Positions 11,200 to 24,987 of a stretch of DNA of 64,000 bases are shown here, piece by piece; positions within the stretch are counted from its first letter, which is position 1, and every line of letters begins with the position of its first letter. Below the pieces are notes generated by a model, which was not told the DNA's origin, made no database searches, and saw only the letters and a program-made list of their open reading frames with translations. Position numbers and translations under genes: made by a program. The stretch comes from Mangifera indica. Lineage: Eukaryota; Streptophyta; Magnoliopsida; Sapindales; Anacardiaceae. The stretch lies in NCBI RefSeq assembly GCF_011075055.1, contig NC_058151.1:10806251-10870250 (forward strand), read 5' to 3'.

Positions 11200-12890
11200 A
11201 CAATTTACAAATTGGGTTCATGTACGGTTGCTCACTTTTCAACTGGTCCAATTATTATTTGTCGTTTATATATCTGGACTTGGATGATTAAGAACGAGGC
11301 AGTGCCTAATTGGTCCCCACCATTTAACTTAGGAGTTATTTTAAACTTTTTTTAAAATAATTTGTGGAATAATTAACTTATTACCATAATTAATAAAATT
11401 ATAAAATTCTTAGTGTAAGTGCCATAGAGTCAATAAGATTGATCATTGATGTATTGAACTCTATTGTATCATTATTTTATATATATAAAACGTCATTTTA
11501 TATTTGTAAATCATGTCAAAGTATATGTATGATATATGTCTTTATGATGGTAGAACTATGATAAAAGTATTAATGTATATGATTAATTGTGAGGAACTTT
11601 TTGAGCATATAGGGGACATTTGATTTGGATAATGTTTTATTATCAAAATAAAAAGATTACCTTGAAAATAGATTACTTAAAAATGACTACATATAAATAA
11701 TTACTATATTTGATAAAATTTGATAGGTATAAATAATTATTGTCTTTAGTTAAAGGTAATAAAAGAATACTAGTATATTATTTTACTTAAATGTTCTTAA
11801 ATATAATTATTTTTAAATATTTTTTATATTATTTGTTATATTAATTAAAAATAAATTTATTTTTGTCTCAAAAAATTAATCAATAATAATATAATTATAA
11901 TAAAATCAAGATTACCTTGGTAATCTTTTAATGTCTAAGGTGAATGTGGTAATCAAATTACTATCTATGTTACCTATCACGTCAATATTAATAATAGAAT
12001 ATTATTGTAATATTTTATTACTGATAAACTAAACAAGATAATAAAATATATATTATCAAAGTAATCTTTAAATCTTGGAACCAAATGACTCCATATAATG
12101 ATCATTCTAAACATGTCATATATCTCTTATATTATTTTGATTTAGGGCATACATACTACGGTAAGACCATCATTGTGTTAAATGACTTGTCAAGGTTATT
12201 TAATGACAACCTGGTACAATGCATGGGTGCTTATTGACTATAAGTTCACTAGACAAACCTACTAAATGATTCCATTTAGATGGTAATTTTAGTGTTCATA
12301 AAATATATCTTCTATTAAATGGTAATGCATATGATCCTTAGACTTGAGTTCATAAGATCTTCTTATGTGTAGATCAACTTAGTTTGACACTAACATAACG
12401 TAGTCTCTTTTGAAGTTGTCAATATGGTAGTGATTAACTATTTCGAGAAACGTATCAAGGCTATATGGATCAACATAGGATTCACCACTTTTGGGTATAG
12501 GAAAATGTATCTCATGCATAGTTTGGCTATGACATGTACTATAAGTATATGACAACAATAGAAATTAGTTTCACTCAATCCAGTTTACATCCAATCATTG
12601 TTTGATTAACCAAACACTTATATTAAAGATTGATTTGGAGTGGATATTACTTTTGTGCTTCAACCTTGAAGAGATAAAGATGGTAAAAAGATTAACATTA
12701 CACAATGACCGTACTATTGACAAGTAAATTCATTTTCAATTGAATATTATTTCGGTGGTCATGATGCTAGAAGTTGTATAACAATCTCTATCATCCTTAT
12801 TACATGTATATAAAGCCCTTGATCCTAATGGAAATGTATTTCGTGTGAAAAAAAAAAATTAATTTTTCTCTGCCATTACGTTCTTTGATC
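11200..12890. other. gene-free AT-rich region
   Basis: No exon with coding character was found. The stretch 12130-12890 is somewhat less AT-rich and has the look of a non-coding repeat, but I could not pair it with another copy in this window. Confidence 0.35.
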
Positions 12891-12899
12891 TGATTTAAG

Positions 12900-13062
12900 C
12901 GCAATATTATGTGTATATACTTTTGAGTATATAAATGAATACATACATGATATGTTATCATGTGATTAGGTGTTACTATATCATTAATTCAAAATCACTC
13001 AATCATATGATGACACATCATATATATACCCATTTGTGTGCACACACTTTTATTAGTCATTT
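12900..13062. repeat. AT-rich MITE-like inverted repeat (family M1)
   Basis: The left part contains GATATGTTATCATGTGATTA. The right part contains the inverse, ATCATATGATGACACATC, in the arrangement shared with at least ten other copies in this window. No protein is encoded. Confidence 0.5.
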
Positions 13063-14679
13063 AATTCCATGAAAAACCCTATAATTTGCTACAACGACAA
13101 ACAAACATATGCTCTTGTTGATCTGTGTGGAAAGTCATAGTGGAACTCATCTTTAACATGCTTTCCTTTTAGGGAATACTTAACTTTGAACTTTCCTCTT
13201 CCATTATAGTCGGAAGAAGACATTAACTATCACCTGAATAAAGAGTACAAAACATGTCAGAATCAATGCTACAAAAAACTCTCAAAATTAAGTAACTCAC
13301 CATCTAATGGGTTGATGATGATGTTCTTGCAATCGATCAAAGGACCTTCTAATGACATATGGAAACCTCTATGAATAATAAATAAAGAAGATTTTGTGCA
13401 ATGTAAGTAGTTTAGATATCTCATCTTCCTTTTATAGCCAAAACAAAGGAGTGAAGTAAAGCTTATCCTAGTCATTCAATCTTACCCTTAGACATGTACG
13501 TGTCAATTATCTCGAGATGCAAACACTACATGACTAATCATATTCAATAAGAAAAATGGAACAACAAGATGGATACGTAACTTGAAATGTATTGGGTCAT
13601 TATGAAGCCAACTTGCACATCTCTATTGAGAAGATATGATAAATTCTATGTGGCAAAACCCCATTTTAGGTGGAAAAATCTTGAATTTCTTGAAGTCTTC
13701 CATGCATGCACTCAAGAACTAGGGGCAATTGTTATAAGGTATTTTCAGCCTGTGGAATTTCTATCCAAGGTGTACTCCTTTGCAAGCCCAAGTTATCAAG
13801 AGTAGTAACAGAATCCTAACTAGTGACTAGCTAGCTTTTAGCTTTCTTTTATCCGATGGCTTGTATCTGACACAAGTAAACTTTCCAACTCAAGATAACA
13901 AATAAACATTTGTTAAATGAGGAATTTATCCAAAATCATTCAAATATTCTCTTATTTTATATCTATAACAACTATAATATATCTTTACCTTCTTGATTGG
14001 GATATCTTTAAAACTGTGAATATTCCCCTTTAGTTCTATTGATATTGAAACATATTTTTGGAATCTCATTAGGACAAGAAATCCTAGGTTATCCTAATTT
14101 GAATGTAAGTTCTCCTTTGTAGTTCTATAATTATGAAGGATTATTTTGGAAGAGATAATGGTAAGATTAGCAGAGATAATCATGAGATTAGTAAGGAGAT
14201 AGTAGATATACCTTTCTTGGTCATATGCATTGTATTTACCTTCAACATTATACATATTAGCTAATAGCTACATCGTGGACATAGACATTAAGATCATCGT
14301 GTTGAACCATGTAAATTCCCTTTATTGATTTATTTTTCTCCTGCATTACCATTACACAGTATTAAAATACTCATAGCTACCTTAGTCTATATTGTGTATG
14401 CAAGTTGATGATGGAAAATCACATCAACACCCCTAAATATGATTGATTAAATGTTAAAAAATTGAACTAAATCTTGGATTGAAATTGTAGTTTAAGAATA
14501 TCAACTAATTCAATGATAATAAATAGATAAGACACTATATTTTTAACATAATTCAGTCTGATAATTGAAATATCTACATTCATGATGTAGTGATTAACTA
14601 AAAAGTATTGCTTAGGAATACCATATGACAAAATATCTCTTGTTTATACTTAATTTTTCTCCTTGCTTTTTTTTTGGGT
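13063..14679. other. gene-free region with a possible solo LTR remnant at about 14040-14400
   Basis: The stretch ending TTGAACCATGTAAATTCCC near 14310-14325 resembles the tail of copia LTRs, which often carry a GTTGAACCACGTAAA phrase. No partner LTR or primer-binding site was seen. The 72-residue frame at 13587-13805 has no recognised domain and is not called a gene. Confidence 0.25.
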
Positions 14680-15020
14680 TAATTAAAAAATATATTGACA
14701 AAACAAGTGCGGCTTAAAGAAGCTACAAGAAACAACCTAAGCTCGTCCTACCAAAGCAGAACAAAACATGCACCACAGACCCAAGAAAGTACCTACAACA
14801 TGGACAAAAGGAAAAACTCTTCTTGAAGGCCTATTAGAATTCCTACAATGATATAATTCAAGAGAAGGTGCAACCTACTACCATACGAGTTTCCTAAACA
14901 ATAACAGGTGTCATCAATCCAAAAATTCTCAGAAAATCTATACAGACTACAAGTATACACTGGAGCTACATTAGGGGCTTTTGGATTGTTGACTCCAGTA
15001 TGTACCAATCAGTACTAGCT
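14650..15020 (-). repeat. possible LINE 3' end fragment
   Basis: A T-run followed by a segment reading TTAAAGAAGCTACAAGAAAC and further similarity (CTTAAGCTCATCC-like and CCTCTTGAAGAA-like phrases) is shared with 55985-56190. Both begin after T-rich or AT-rich sequence, as expected for the A-tail of a minus-strand LINE. No reverse transcriptase domain is visible. Confidence 0.3.
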
Positions 15021-15049
15021 GAAGCCTCATCATGGCTCCTTAACTGAAG

Positions 15050-15610
15050 GAAAATAGGAGCAAGGACAAAAATAGACAGCCCACTCCAAACTGCCCTCTG
15101 GAAAAATGCAGAATTTTATTAGATTGGATGCTAGGAGAATGGCTGGGGAGCTTACAGGGGAAGGCCATTTGCTAACTGGAAACTGCATTATGTGCTTGCT
15201 GGAACCCTAGTGGATGGGGCTGTTGTGTTTCATGTGACAGGTTTTGGGAGGTGACCAAGCCCAAGCTGATATGTAGAAGAAAGTCCAGCCAATAGAGGAA
15301 AAAGGTATGCTATTTTTGCTACAATTAGAAGCTATCCTCTCGGACCAATAGAAAAGATTCCAGGGGTACTTCTTTATTGAAGTCACAACATAGGAAACAC
15401 ATAAGAAGTTTGGCTATTGATTGGAGGGGTGATGACCTCCACCACTTACTTTGCAAGCTATGCTTGGAGCAAGTGTCCATGCGATTTAGAGAGAAAGAAA
15501 CAATAAAAGTTTTTCCTCCAACATGCTCACAGCTTGGATACGTTGTTAAACTTGTTATACAACAGAGGGAGAAAATCAATGTTCTTATCTTGTGTTATAT
15601 GAACATGTGA
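15050..15610 (+). other. unrecognised coding-like fragment
   Basis: A block with less AT than its surroundings contains a + strand frame of about 77 residues (15377-15610), including RSLAIDWRGDDLHHLLCKLC. Upstream in the same frame the reading continues, broken by stops. I do not recognise the family. It could be an exon remnant of a host gene or part of a transposon. The following sequence to 16500 shows no continuing exon that I can support. Confidence 0.25.
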
Positions 15611-16526
15611 GCTTACAAGTAATTTTCTAGCACGCTTTAGTGTAACTTGTAGCTTGAAGTGTGTTAATAATTGTGTATTGTTACACTTGTAGGTACAGAT
15701 TTGCAGCCGCCTTAAATTTGAATTTGAGGTTACAGTTTAATAGTTCACTCCACAGTTTAAAATCATTCACCTGTAATTTGATTTTATTGGGAAAGCTATT
15801 TCTTTATGTTTTCCATTTTAGCTTCTTGAATCCTTAGCTATCGCATAACTGTTGCATTACGGATATAAATGAATAGACTTAATTCTAAGGACAAGAGAAA
15901 CACCATTAATGATTTTGTGACTTGGTATGCGATTACATCTTCTGGGTGTTAAATTTATACATGTTACCACCTCCGTGCTTCATTGATGATTTGCTCAGAG
16001 TGTTTCATTGTCTACGACTGAAACGCCTGCAAGCAGAGTTTCTTTGTAGCACTGAATATGGAACTGCTTGACCCTGGAACTAGACAAAATTTTTCACAAC
16101 CTTTTGAATGTCCGAAAGTTTTTTGACATACCTAAAGTTCTTGAATTATCTTGATAACAAGGTTTGGTGTAGTGAGGAAGTTGATGCTCTTTGTTTTTGT
16201 CCGAGGGAAGCATTACCTTTTGAATAATTTTCTTCGACTCTTTAGTGGAAATTTTACCTTGAAGGGCTTTAATGGTTGTTTATGATTACACTGGTAAGTG
16301 CAAATCTACTGCTTGCTTTCCTGTTTTAAGCAATCTAATCCTTATTAACAAGGGCCTTAACTAATAAAATAATTTTCTTATTCCGCAAGTTTAAGGAAAA
16401 TTTAAGTTGCCTTAATAGATTAGAAAAAGACTTCCTGTTCCTATTAAACAACTGGGTTGGCCTGATATTTATATATTAACCCCTCACTTCCTTGCACATA
16501 ATCGCGGGTTTCAATTTGAGTCTTTC

Positions 16527-16871
16527 AGTTGGGAATAATCAAATATGTCAAGATCAAATTTTATGAATTTTGTAGATAGAAATTTGTGTACCCAGATTAA
16601 TTTTTCATGAAGCTTTTTTGAATACGATGCAAGGTATTAACGTTAGTCTATTTCTACGATGTCATTTGCCTACGAACTGATTTCCATTTGGGAGACAAGA
16701 TTTGTGCATTGGTTTTGCAAAAAAAGAGAGGAGAGAATTTTTCTCTGGTGAAAACACAATAGCGTTCTCTGTTTTAGAAAGGTAATTAGGATTATTGTCA
16801 ATTATTAACCACCAATAACTGTCCTTTGGCAGTTAAGAAAACCAGATTGGGTCGACCTATCATGGGTGGAC
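16527..16871 (-). repeat. 3' LTR of the minus-strand copia element
   Basis: The segment from GGGAATAATCAAATATGTC to the phrase GGGTGGACC matches 23696-24055 and, inverted, 29768-30147. All three copies lose similarity at the same GGTGGAC point, which is therefore taken as the LTR border. Confidence 0.65.
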
Positions 16872-19800
16872 CCGTATCCAATATCTCTCACTCACACATG
16901 ACAGAAGGCCCAAACCAAACGTTTAGCCATAGAAATCCTATACAACAATACGTTTTATGCTTACAAATGTGTCATGCGACCTCGTGTGCAACATGCACTT
17001 AGAAGCTAAATACTATGTATCTATTAGGAATAACATAGCCACTTCAATCCGAATAAAACAAAATAAAGCGTTAGGCTTGCAGCACCCCAGACTTATTCGA
17101 TAACATTAGCTTCCTTTAATCTCTCATTTATCATTGTGTTTTTTTCTTATATATCCATGATCAAGTCCAATCTCTATATGAGTGACATGATTGGTCGGCC
17201 AATAGACACATATAACATGTAAGTCTTTCTCTTCTATTCGAAATTCTCGATTTAAACTTAGTTGTTTTTCTAGTCATGTTCCATAAACCGAATCATGCAT
17301 GGCCATAGGTTCCAAACTAAGATAGCAACACTAAGAGTAAATATCAAACAATAGTAAAGAGTCAAAGAGTATTAATATGAGGTAATTCTCATAAAGTCTC
17401 ACACAATGAGGAAGCAAGGATTCATCCTCTCACTGCTTTAACCGGTCGTCTTACATATGCACACACGTTATGAATTATGTGCTACAGTGTATATTTTCTT
17501 TTCAAATATCATTCATAATACTGTACAGATCTTAGTTCAGTCGTTATATCCAGTGTCTAACCTAAGTTCTTAATCATTTTCACACTTACAAGTATTTATC
17601 TATATTAAAAACTCACATTTGACATTCACAAGTTATTTGGACGTGGGGAATCCAAATCAATTATTTTCAAATGTATCTATTCATGACCTCATCTTAATTA
17701 ATCATCAAGGCGACATTTTTAACTTCAATAAATCTTTTCTTAAGAAATTTTTCTCTCATTGGTATGTTTTCTCAACATCACATTTCTCAAAAATGATATC
17801 TTATATTTGCTTGTTCTCTCAGCACCAAAGACGATTGCTCGTGTGAATGAGCCAATCTCTAACTTGTGTGATATTATAATCTTGTTAAGCTAAAAAAACG
17901 ATGTGTATACAATGAAAACCCAAGAATTTCGGAATGCAAGTTTAAAACATAAAATGAACTTGAATTCATAGTTTTCGACATTGTGTCATTAGTACAATAT
18001 ATAAGCTTAACACTTATCAATTATAATCTATGCAATCCGAGATATTTAATATGTACAAGATATACTTTTCTTAGAACAATCTCGGTCAAAAGATTAGTGA
18101 CCATATAATGCATAGAATTATATTGTACGTTCATTTTCCTCATGGAAATGAAGTCTCTTATTACATTGTATCTAGTGTTGATACATTTGGTTATCTTATA
18201 AAAATTCAGAATCTTTTATTTCAACAGACAATTATTGCTTCGACAATATCGTCCTGTTTACTCAGTTTCATGAAGAATCTTCTTAACTAAACAGTTTCTT
18301 GCATATTTACTAAACAAACTATAAATTAGGCTTCCAATATGGATACGACTACGCATCTTTGTTTCTTATCGCTCTAAGATATGGGCCCTTCTGGAGTAAA
18401 AAAAACATAGTCGTAATTTAATTTGTGTTGGTTTAAATACTTCACAAACTGGGATCTCAATAGTCAATCAAACATAAATTCGATTCTTAATCACATAAAA
18501 ATAATTTATAGAGCTTTTAAAAATATCAAAAGTCTACATAAAGTCTTCCAGTGCTCTTTTCAACATTTACTTAAATCAACCAACCAGCCCAACAACAAAA
18601 ATAAATATCTAGGCATGCACGCACCATAGCATATATAATACATCTAATGACATTTGAATAAGTAACCATTGACATATCTCTGATTCTATCTTAAGCTTTG
18701 AGACATATCTCTTTTGACTCAATAACTTATCATTTGACACAGGAATATCAACGGGTTCACAGTATACCATATTGGATTGTTCTATAATCTTTTGAATATT
18801 GTGCTCTTATGACAGAGTTAAAAGTTTGTTTGAACAATTCCTTTAGATTTAAATTCACAATATGTAATATGTTTTCCTACATCCTGTTAGTCAAAAAAAA
18901 TATGGATAACCATCATTTGATGATTATCACTTATTTCAAATCATTTCTAGCTATTTATACATCATCACTCATATTGATAGAATTATAAATTTGTCATCAA
19001 ACTTTGTCACATAGGCATGATAGTCTTGATTAATCATTTCAAAATCACAAGGTATTAACATTTATAAAATTTCAAGTACCAGTATTTAGATGACAGTTTT
19101 AGGTCATTCAACGTTCTTGAAGCTCGCACACTCTATGCTTTAGATCTATAACAATGAGAGTTATATCTCGTTTTATGCAGATTTCTTTGTCAAGTTTTTC
19201 ACTAAGAAAAATTGTCTTGATATACATCTGGTGTAATTTTAAATTTAAATGTGTTACTACAACTAAAATCAAACATATTGAAGTAAATCTTATAAATGAT
19301 GAAAACATCCTTCTACATAATTTATACCTTCTCATTAAGTATAGGATTTTCGCTATAAAACAAAATTATATCTATTTATTAAGTCATCTGTCTTATAACT
19401 AATTCAGAAAAATGATTCATTCCAAATGAATTTTCAATCTGGTGGTAAGTCAATCAAAACCTAGAATTGGTTTATTTTCTTTGTATTTCCTTTTTTCTTA
19501 CAATGCACTTCAAAATTTTCATATTAAGGGATAAGACAATTTCTTTTATTATTTCAAGTTTTTCATCATCTTGGGGAGTGGTTATAAAAATCTTGTTTTC
19601 ACTTCAAAACGTCATTTGAATACTTTTGGACATCCACTCCTATGCAAATGAGAATTAATATTCTCACTATCCGAAATAGATTAAAGTTTAATCTCATGCT
19701 CCTACTAGATTAAGTTGAATGAAGCAAACAATTGATGATCATTATTTCCACTATTCGAAATAGGTTGGAGCTTAATTGTATTTGCTCCCATTATCTAGAA

Positions 19801-20100
19801 CAAGTACAGGTTTTCTTTCTTAAGGCTCAACTAAGGGTTGCTAAGATATATTCATCTTCATTCTTTTCTCGTCTCATTCAAATGAAACATGTTATCAATA
19901 TCATCCCTATTAAGAAAAATATCATTTATAAATGTAGTATCTCATAATACAAGTTCAGTTAATCTTCCAACAAAATGCTTCCTAATGAATACATACCCTT
20001 TAGAGTGCTCAGCGTATCTGATAAAGATACATTTATTTATTCTCAGTCCTAATTGTTCAAACTTATGGGAAAAGTTATGGATAAACATTGCTAACCACTA

Positions 20101-20190
20101 AAGTTACAATCAATTAACTTAGGTTTTCTACCTAACCATAACTCATAGAGAGTGGAAGCAATTGGTTTAGTAGGCAATCGGTTAAGTACA
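20101..20190 (-). pseudogene. copia integrase C-terminal fragment
   Basis: Read on the minus strand this gives LNRLPTKPIASTLYELWLGR followed by KPKLIDCN. That matches the conserved copia motif of the form LNR-x-PSK-x-x-x-x-TPYELW-x-GRKP at the end of the integrase core. Surrounding sequence is frameshifted. Confidence 0.65.
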
Positions 20191-22789
20191 CAAACAACAG
20201 TAAATATCATATCATCATAAAGTGACTTGACGTTTTGTTTGTGCCTTCATTGACTTAACCATTTCCAATAGAGTTCAATTACTCTTCTCCATTACACTGG
20301 TTTATTGCGAAGTTTTTGGAATTACTATTTACCATACTATTTCTTTTTCATTACTCAGTTTCTTGAACTTTTTTAGATAAATGCTCAAAATCTCGGGGAG
20401 TTTCGAAAACTTTTATCTATCTTGTCTAATTGATTTTCAACCTCAATTATATATACATAATGTCTAAAACAGTCTATTGATTCTGACTTATGAGAGATCA
20501 AGTAGACAAGATCGAATCGAGTATTGTTATCGACACTAGTAATGAAATATGAGATACATTCTCAAACTTTACATTCATAGGAAAATATATACCTACGTAT
20601 ATAAATTGTAAAGGAAGTCAAGCTCTTACAGCTTTGTCGAAATGGTTTTCTAGAAGTTTTTCCAGCTAAGCAATGTCCAATTGTGAATAGTTTTATTTAT
20701 GTGAAAGTTCTTAATAAACTTTCAAAGACCAATTTATTCAACCCATCTTGGTCAATGTGCCCTAATTTAGCATATCATATATTTACATTCATATCCATAC
20801 ACATAGAAGAAGCAAATAATAAAAAACTTAACATTATTAAAATATACAGTGATGAACACCATTCAACTAACAAACCAAATCTATAGAAGTCAATTTTATC
20901 ACATTTTAATAAAAACACTCAGAGAAATTCAAATTATATCCTAATTTAAGAAGAACAAGTATTTTGACCAAGATTCATTGAATATTTGGAGCATATTGAA
21001 TTTTGTGTAGGTATAGGATTTAACCACCTTGCAAAACTCATTTGCTCTTGTTTATTCCTCTTACTACAACTCTTGTGTTGTTACCTACATTTATCCAATT
21101 CACTTTATTCATAGTTCAACAGAAATTTACTAAAGATCTTCTATCATAAGCTACTTGGTCAGTGGCTTCTGAGTTCATAATCCATGTAAGATAATACTCA
21201 GTTAATATCGTAGTACTAGAAAATAAAGTTTCATTACTTTATGTTGAACAAGACTATCATTTTCAGCTCTATTCATTCACAGACGATATAATTTTTGTTG
21301 CTTCTTTTGCAACTATTAATCTTATTTCCATCTCTTCTTCTAGTATTTCTGCCACTCTTTTATTTCAATTCTTTGTTCTTATTTTTTGAGTATTATACGA
21401 CCTTTTTCCCTTAATTAGACTTATGTCACTCACTTTTGAAACTCGACTTTGCAGTGTATGCATGAGTACTAAATCCAACTACCTCAAAGGCGCTTATCCT
21501 TTAGTTCTATGTGGCAAAAACAATTAACCAAAGTCTTTCCATTTTCATTGTGGGTCATATGTACCTTCATATACTCTCACTATCTAAAAAAGATCGCTTT
21601 TCAAAATGAACTTACTGTTTATGTGTCAGGTTACGCTTAGTTGACTTCAGTTCCATAATCAGATTTGATATTCAATTAAATTCAACAATCAACTGTCTTT
21701 ATTTGGGGACTGTAGTTCCTCCAAACTCTTCATTTAAAACTATACTTATGGCATATGCAATTGAACATTACTGGTACTCATATACCAGATTATTATTCAT
21801 GAAATTGATTAAGATATCACACGAAGTGAGGCTTGCTTCTTACATGCATGATGTGCATCCATATCATGTTTGTGTAAGACATTCATTTGGGTTTCTATCC
21901 TTCAGTCAGCCAAAACTCTATCTTAACCTGATCTACAGCCTCTAAAGTCTTTTGCTCATCTAGGATATTGTGCATGTTAAATGCCACAAATTGAAATTCT
22001 CCCTATTCAAAATCATCATTATTCAAATCAGCCATCATTTTTTAAGATGTTATGATTAACTAAATCACAGAGACATATATATCAGACACAACATTATCAA
22101 CGCAATCAAATACACATTAATTGTCATAACTATGCATTAAAATTTAAAATATCTCACATAAGATACAGAATCAAAAGTTCACTATGTTCCCAATCATCTT
22201 CTCTAACACAAATGTTTAATATTTAAAACTTTAATCTAATTATGCCAATATTAATTCTGGATGAGAATTTCACTAAATTCTATCAATCTCAGAGTTCCCA
22301 CATTTAACAAATATATAATATGACACAACAAATGCATCATTTATTTTGACTAAGACCATTTCATCAACCCATATTGATCTCAAAGTCACTTTATCTAGAT
22401 AAAGTTTCTATGAAATTTGCGATAGATCAAATACCTCACATTTCATTAATTTTGGAAATAATGTTAAAGTAGTGGATATCTCTTTGTACATTACTAAACA
22501 TTGCTCTATAACAAGCTATAATGAATCCACCTATCCCAAAGATTTCGTCCTGAATTTGATCATTGATTTCGGGGTTCATATTCGTGCATGGATATTATCT
22601 CTTTTCCAATTAAGAGAATTCAACAAATTATTGATAGTTTTGATATGCAATGTGATGGTCCCTAGTCAACAAAATTACATGAAGTGAAAACATGTATTTC
22701 GAAACACTAATAGTGTTTTTAGGAGTCAAAATAAGGTATTACATGTTTTTATGTGTCGTAAGACCCATGGAACAATCTCATATACAGAT

Positions 22790-23250
22790 CCAAGCATTAC
22801 ACAACTTCTAATGACCGAAAAATAGTTGCATGCGCTAAAACGCACTGGAAAAGGGTGTTCACACGCCAAAATAAGTCTATACGCTCCTTCAAGTGTTGAG
22901 TCGATGTCGCACATGCCTCCACGAGCTATAAAGAGTTTGCAACACGCCTTCATACACCAGAAATGAGTGGAACACGTAGTCACGTGCCAACTAATTGCCA
23001 TCACGCTCTTGTACGCGCTGCTACGCACTAGAATAAAGTTGTCACGTGCCACCACGCACCGAATGCAATTTGTCACGCTCCTAAATACGTGCACATACGT
23101 CGATCAACAATATGATCAAATTTTTTACTATTGACCGGTCAACTGACCTGATGGGCATTGACCGATTTGGGTTGAACCTAGTTGACTCAACAAGTTGACC
23201 TATTAATCGACGAGTCTTGACCAACCTGTTGACTAAAGGGTCGGGTAATC
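22790..23250 (-). promoter_or_regulatory. W-box and G-box cluster in the copia leader
   Basis: Between 23131 and 23234 there are seven W-box hexamers, TTGACC or TTGACT, counting both strands (23131, 23137 inverse, 23158, 23182, 23195, 23217, 23229). Two perfect G-boxes CACGTG lie at 22981 and 23043, amid many ACGT and CACGC words from about 22830 to 23100. The cluster lies about 450 bp inside the 5' LTR, between the primer-binding site and the coding region. W-boxes are WRKY targets and G-boxes are bZIP or bHLH targets. Whether they act here is inference. Confidence 0.45.
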
Positions 23251-23695
23251 GGGTTTTTCCAACCCGATTTTGATTCAGTTCTGCGTGTAAACCCTAGATA
23301 TTTCATCATTCTAATTGGCCATTTTTTGATGACTTTCTGAAGACGGTACCATAGGGCTTTTGTAACCCAATTGACGACGAGCCTTATCATTCCAAATTCT
23401 GATGCCAATGGCGTTGGAATCCGTTAAAACGACGAGGAAGATAAACATGCCTTTGGTCTCGATTTTAGGTTAATTTTCATAGATTCTGACATTAATTTAA
23501 AACATATAATACCATTCCAATCATTTATCTAACATGTTTCCCAACACCAATTTCATGCAATTTTGGCCAAATTAAATTTGTGCCCGAAAACGAATTTTGA
23601 AAACAAATTTCAATATACAGATTCTAATTTGCACAATATATGCAATACGATTCATAGAAAACATATCAAATACGCATCCTAAGCTCTGATACCAA

Positions 23696-24055
23696 TGTTA
23701 GGAATAATCAAACATGTCAGGATGAAATTCTATTAATTCTGTAGATAGAAATTTACATATCCGGATTACTTTTCGATGAAGCTTCTTTGAATACAGTACA
23801 AGGTATCGACGTTAGTCTATTTTCATGACACCATTTGCCTATGTATTGATTTCCATTTAGGAGACAAAATCTATGCATTGGTTTTGCAAAAGAAAAAGGG
23901 AGAGAATTTTTCTCTAGTGAAAACATAATAGCATTCTCTATTTTGGGGAGGCAGTTAGGGTTTTATATAAGATTCCAACTGTCAATTATTAACCACTAAT
24001 AACCGCCCTTTGGTAATTAAGAAAACCAGGTCAAGTTGGCCCGTTATAGGTGGAC
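23696..24055 (-). repeat. 5' LTR of the minus-strand copia element
   Basis: It starts TGTTAGGAATAATCAAAC one base after the inverted primer-binding site and matches the LTR at 16527. Its right end falls at GGTGGAC, only 25 bp before the start of the UFD1-like pseudogene. Confidence 0.7.
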
Positions 24056-24080
24056 TATTTGTTTCTTCTTCATCTTTTCA

Positions 24081-24987
24081 ATGGATAATTGGGAAAACAA
24101 TCAAATCAACTATGGGGAGATTGATAATTACTTCGAATTCTTCAAAAAATATTATCGTTGTTACTTTTCCTCGTGTGTTGATAAGCTACACTTGGAGAAT
24201 GGTAACAAGATCATCATGCATCAATCCGCCCTTCATCGACTTGCATACACCAATGTCAATTACCCTCTAGAATTCGAGTTAACTAATCTTCATTCTGGTA
24301 AAACTACTCACTGTGGTGTTCTTGAGTTCACTTCTAAGGAGAGTTTTGCATACATCCTTGGATGATGGAGGTTATGAATATTGAAGAATATGATATAATA
24401 AAACTCAAGAATGTAAGTTTGATGAAAGCAGAACACATGAAGTTGCAGTAACACGTTCAAGATTTCTTAAGGCTTTCTAATTTGAAAGTTGTTCTTGAAA
24501 CAAGTCTGAGAAACTTTTCTTTTTAGCCGTTGGAGATACCATCGTGATCGAGCATGACAACAAGAAGCTCTACATTGATATACTAGAAACAAAGCCTTCT
24601 CCTGTTGTCTGCATGATCGATACAGACTGTGAGGTTGATTTTGCGCTGCCTTTGGACTATAAAGAACCTAAAAAACTGATGAAAAAGGTACTTAAGCCTT
24701 ATAAAGTTCTAGTTAAGCTAGTTGTTGAAGAAGTAAAGAAAGTCAAGGTTGTTAAACCATTTAGTGCTAAAACAAGTCGCTTGGTGCAAAAAGAGGAGTT
24801 GCTTGCGACAGAAGGCAAAAGTATATACTCGGGAGGCCCTGAGCCAGGTCAGATTGCAAGAAAACTAGTGTTTGGTTCCAGGTTTCTGAAAGAAGAAGCA
24901 CAAGAGTCTATGAAAGAGGAAATCAAACAAGAAGAAAGAGTCAGGAGTTCAGAGAAGTTTCAATCATTTACAATTAAAAGAGAATAA
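24081..24987 (+). pseudogene. UFD1-like processed pseudogene
   Basis: Functional UFD1 is the ubiquitin-binding cofactor that works with NPL4 and CDC48 in ubiquitin-dependent degradation. Here the first part (24081-24365) includes YYRCYFSSCVDKLHLENGNK and the phrase HCGVLEF, both typical of the UFD1 N-terminal domain. After a frame change, 24355-24450 gives WMMEVMNIEEYDIIKLKNVS. After a further stop and a one-base frame change, 24544-24987 gives LYIDILETKPSPVVCMIDTD and DCEVDFALPLDYKEP. The tail ends near KFQSFTIKRE, as UFD1 proteins do. The similarity runs without any intron, whereas plant UFD1 genes are spliced, so a retrocopy is likely. At least one in-frame TAA near 24450 and two frame changes break it. 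No poly-A tail is visible. Confidence 0.8.

Larger units (their letters stand above)
16527..24055 (-). mobile_element. minus-strand Ty1-copia retrotransposon (decayed)
   Basis: LTR copies at 16527-16871 and 23696-24055 are direct repeats of each other. Immediately inside the right copy, GCTCTGATACCA (23683-23694) is the complement of the tRNA-Met-type primer-binding site TGGTATCAGAGC, so the element reads on the minus strand with its 5' LTR at the right. An integrase C-terminal stretch reads LNRLPTKPIASTLYELWLGR on the minus strand at about 20110-20186, confirming copia and the orientation. The body is riddled with stops. Open frames on the + strand inside it are shadows. Confidence 0.75.

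Noticed and set aside
13587..13805. 72-residue open frame
   Set aside because: No domain, no flanking exon and no codon character beyond chance.
22726..23094. 122-residue minus-strand open frame rich in Cys, His and Arg
   Set aside because: It covers the leader of the minus-strand copia element, where repeated CACGC words lack stops. It is better explained as non-coding sequence.
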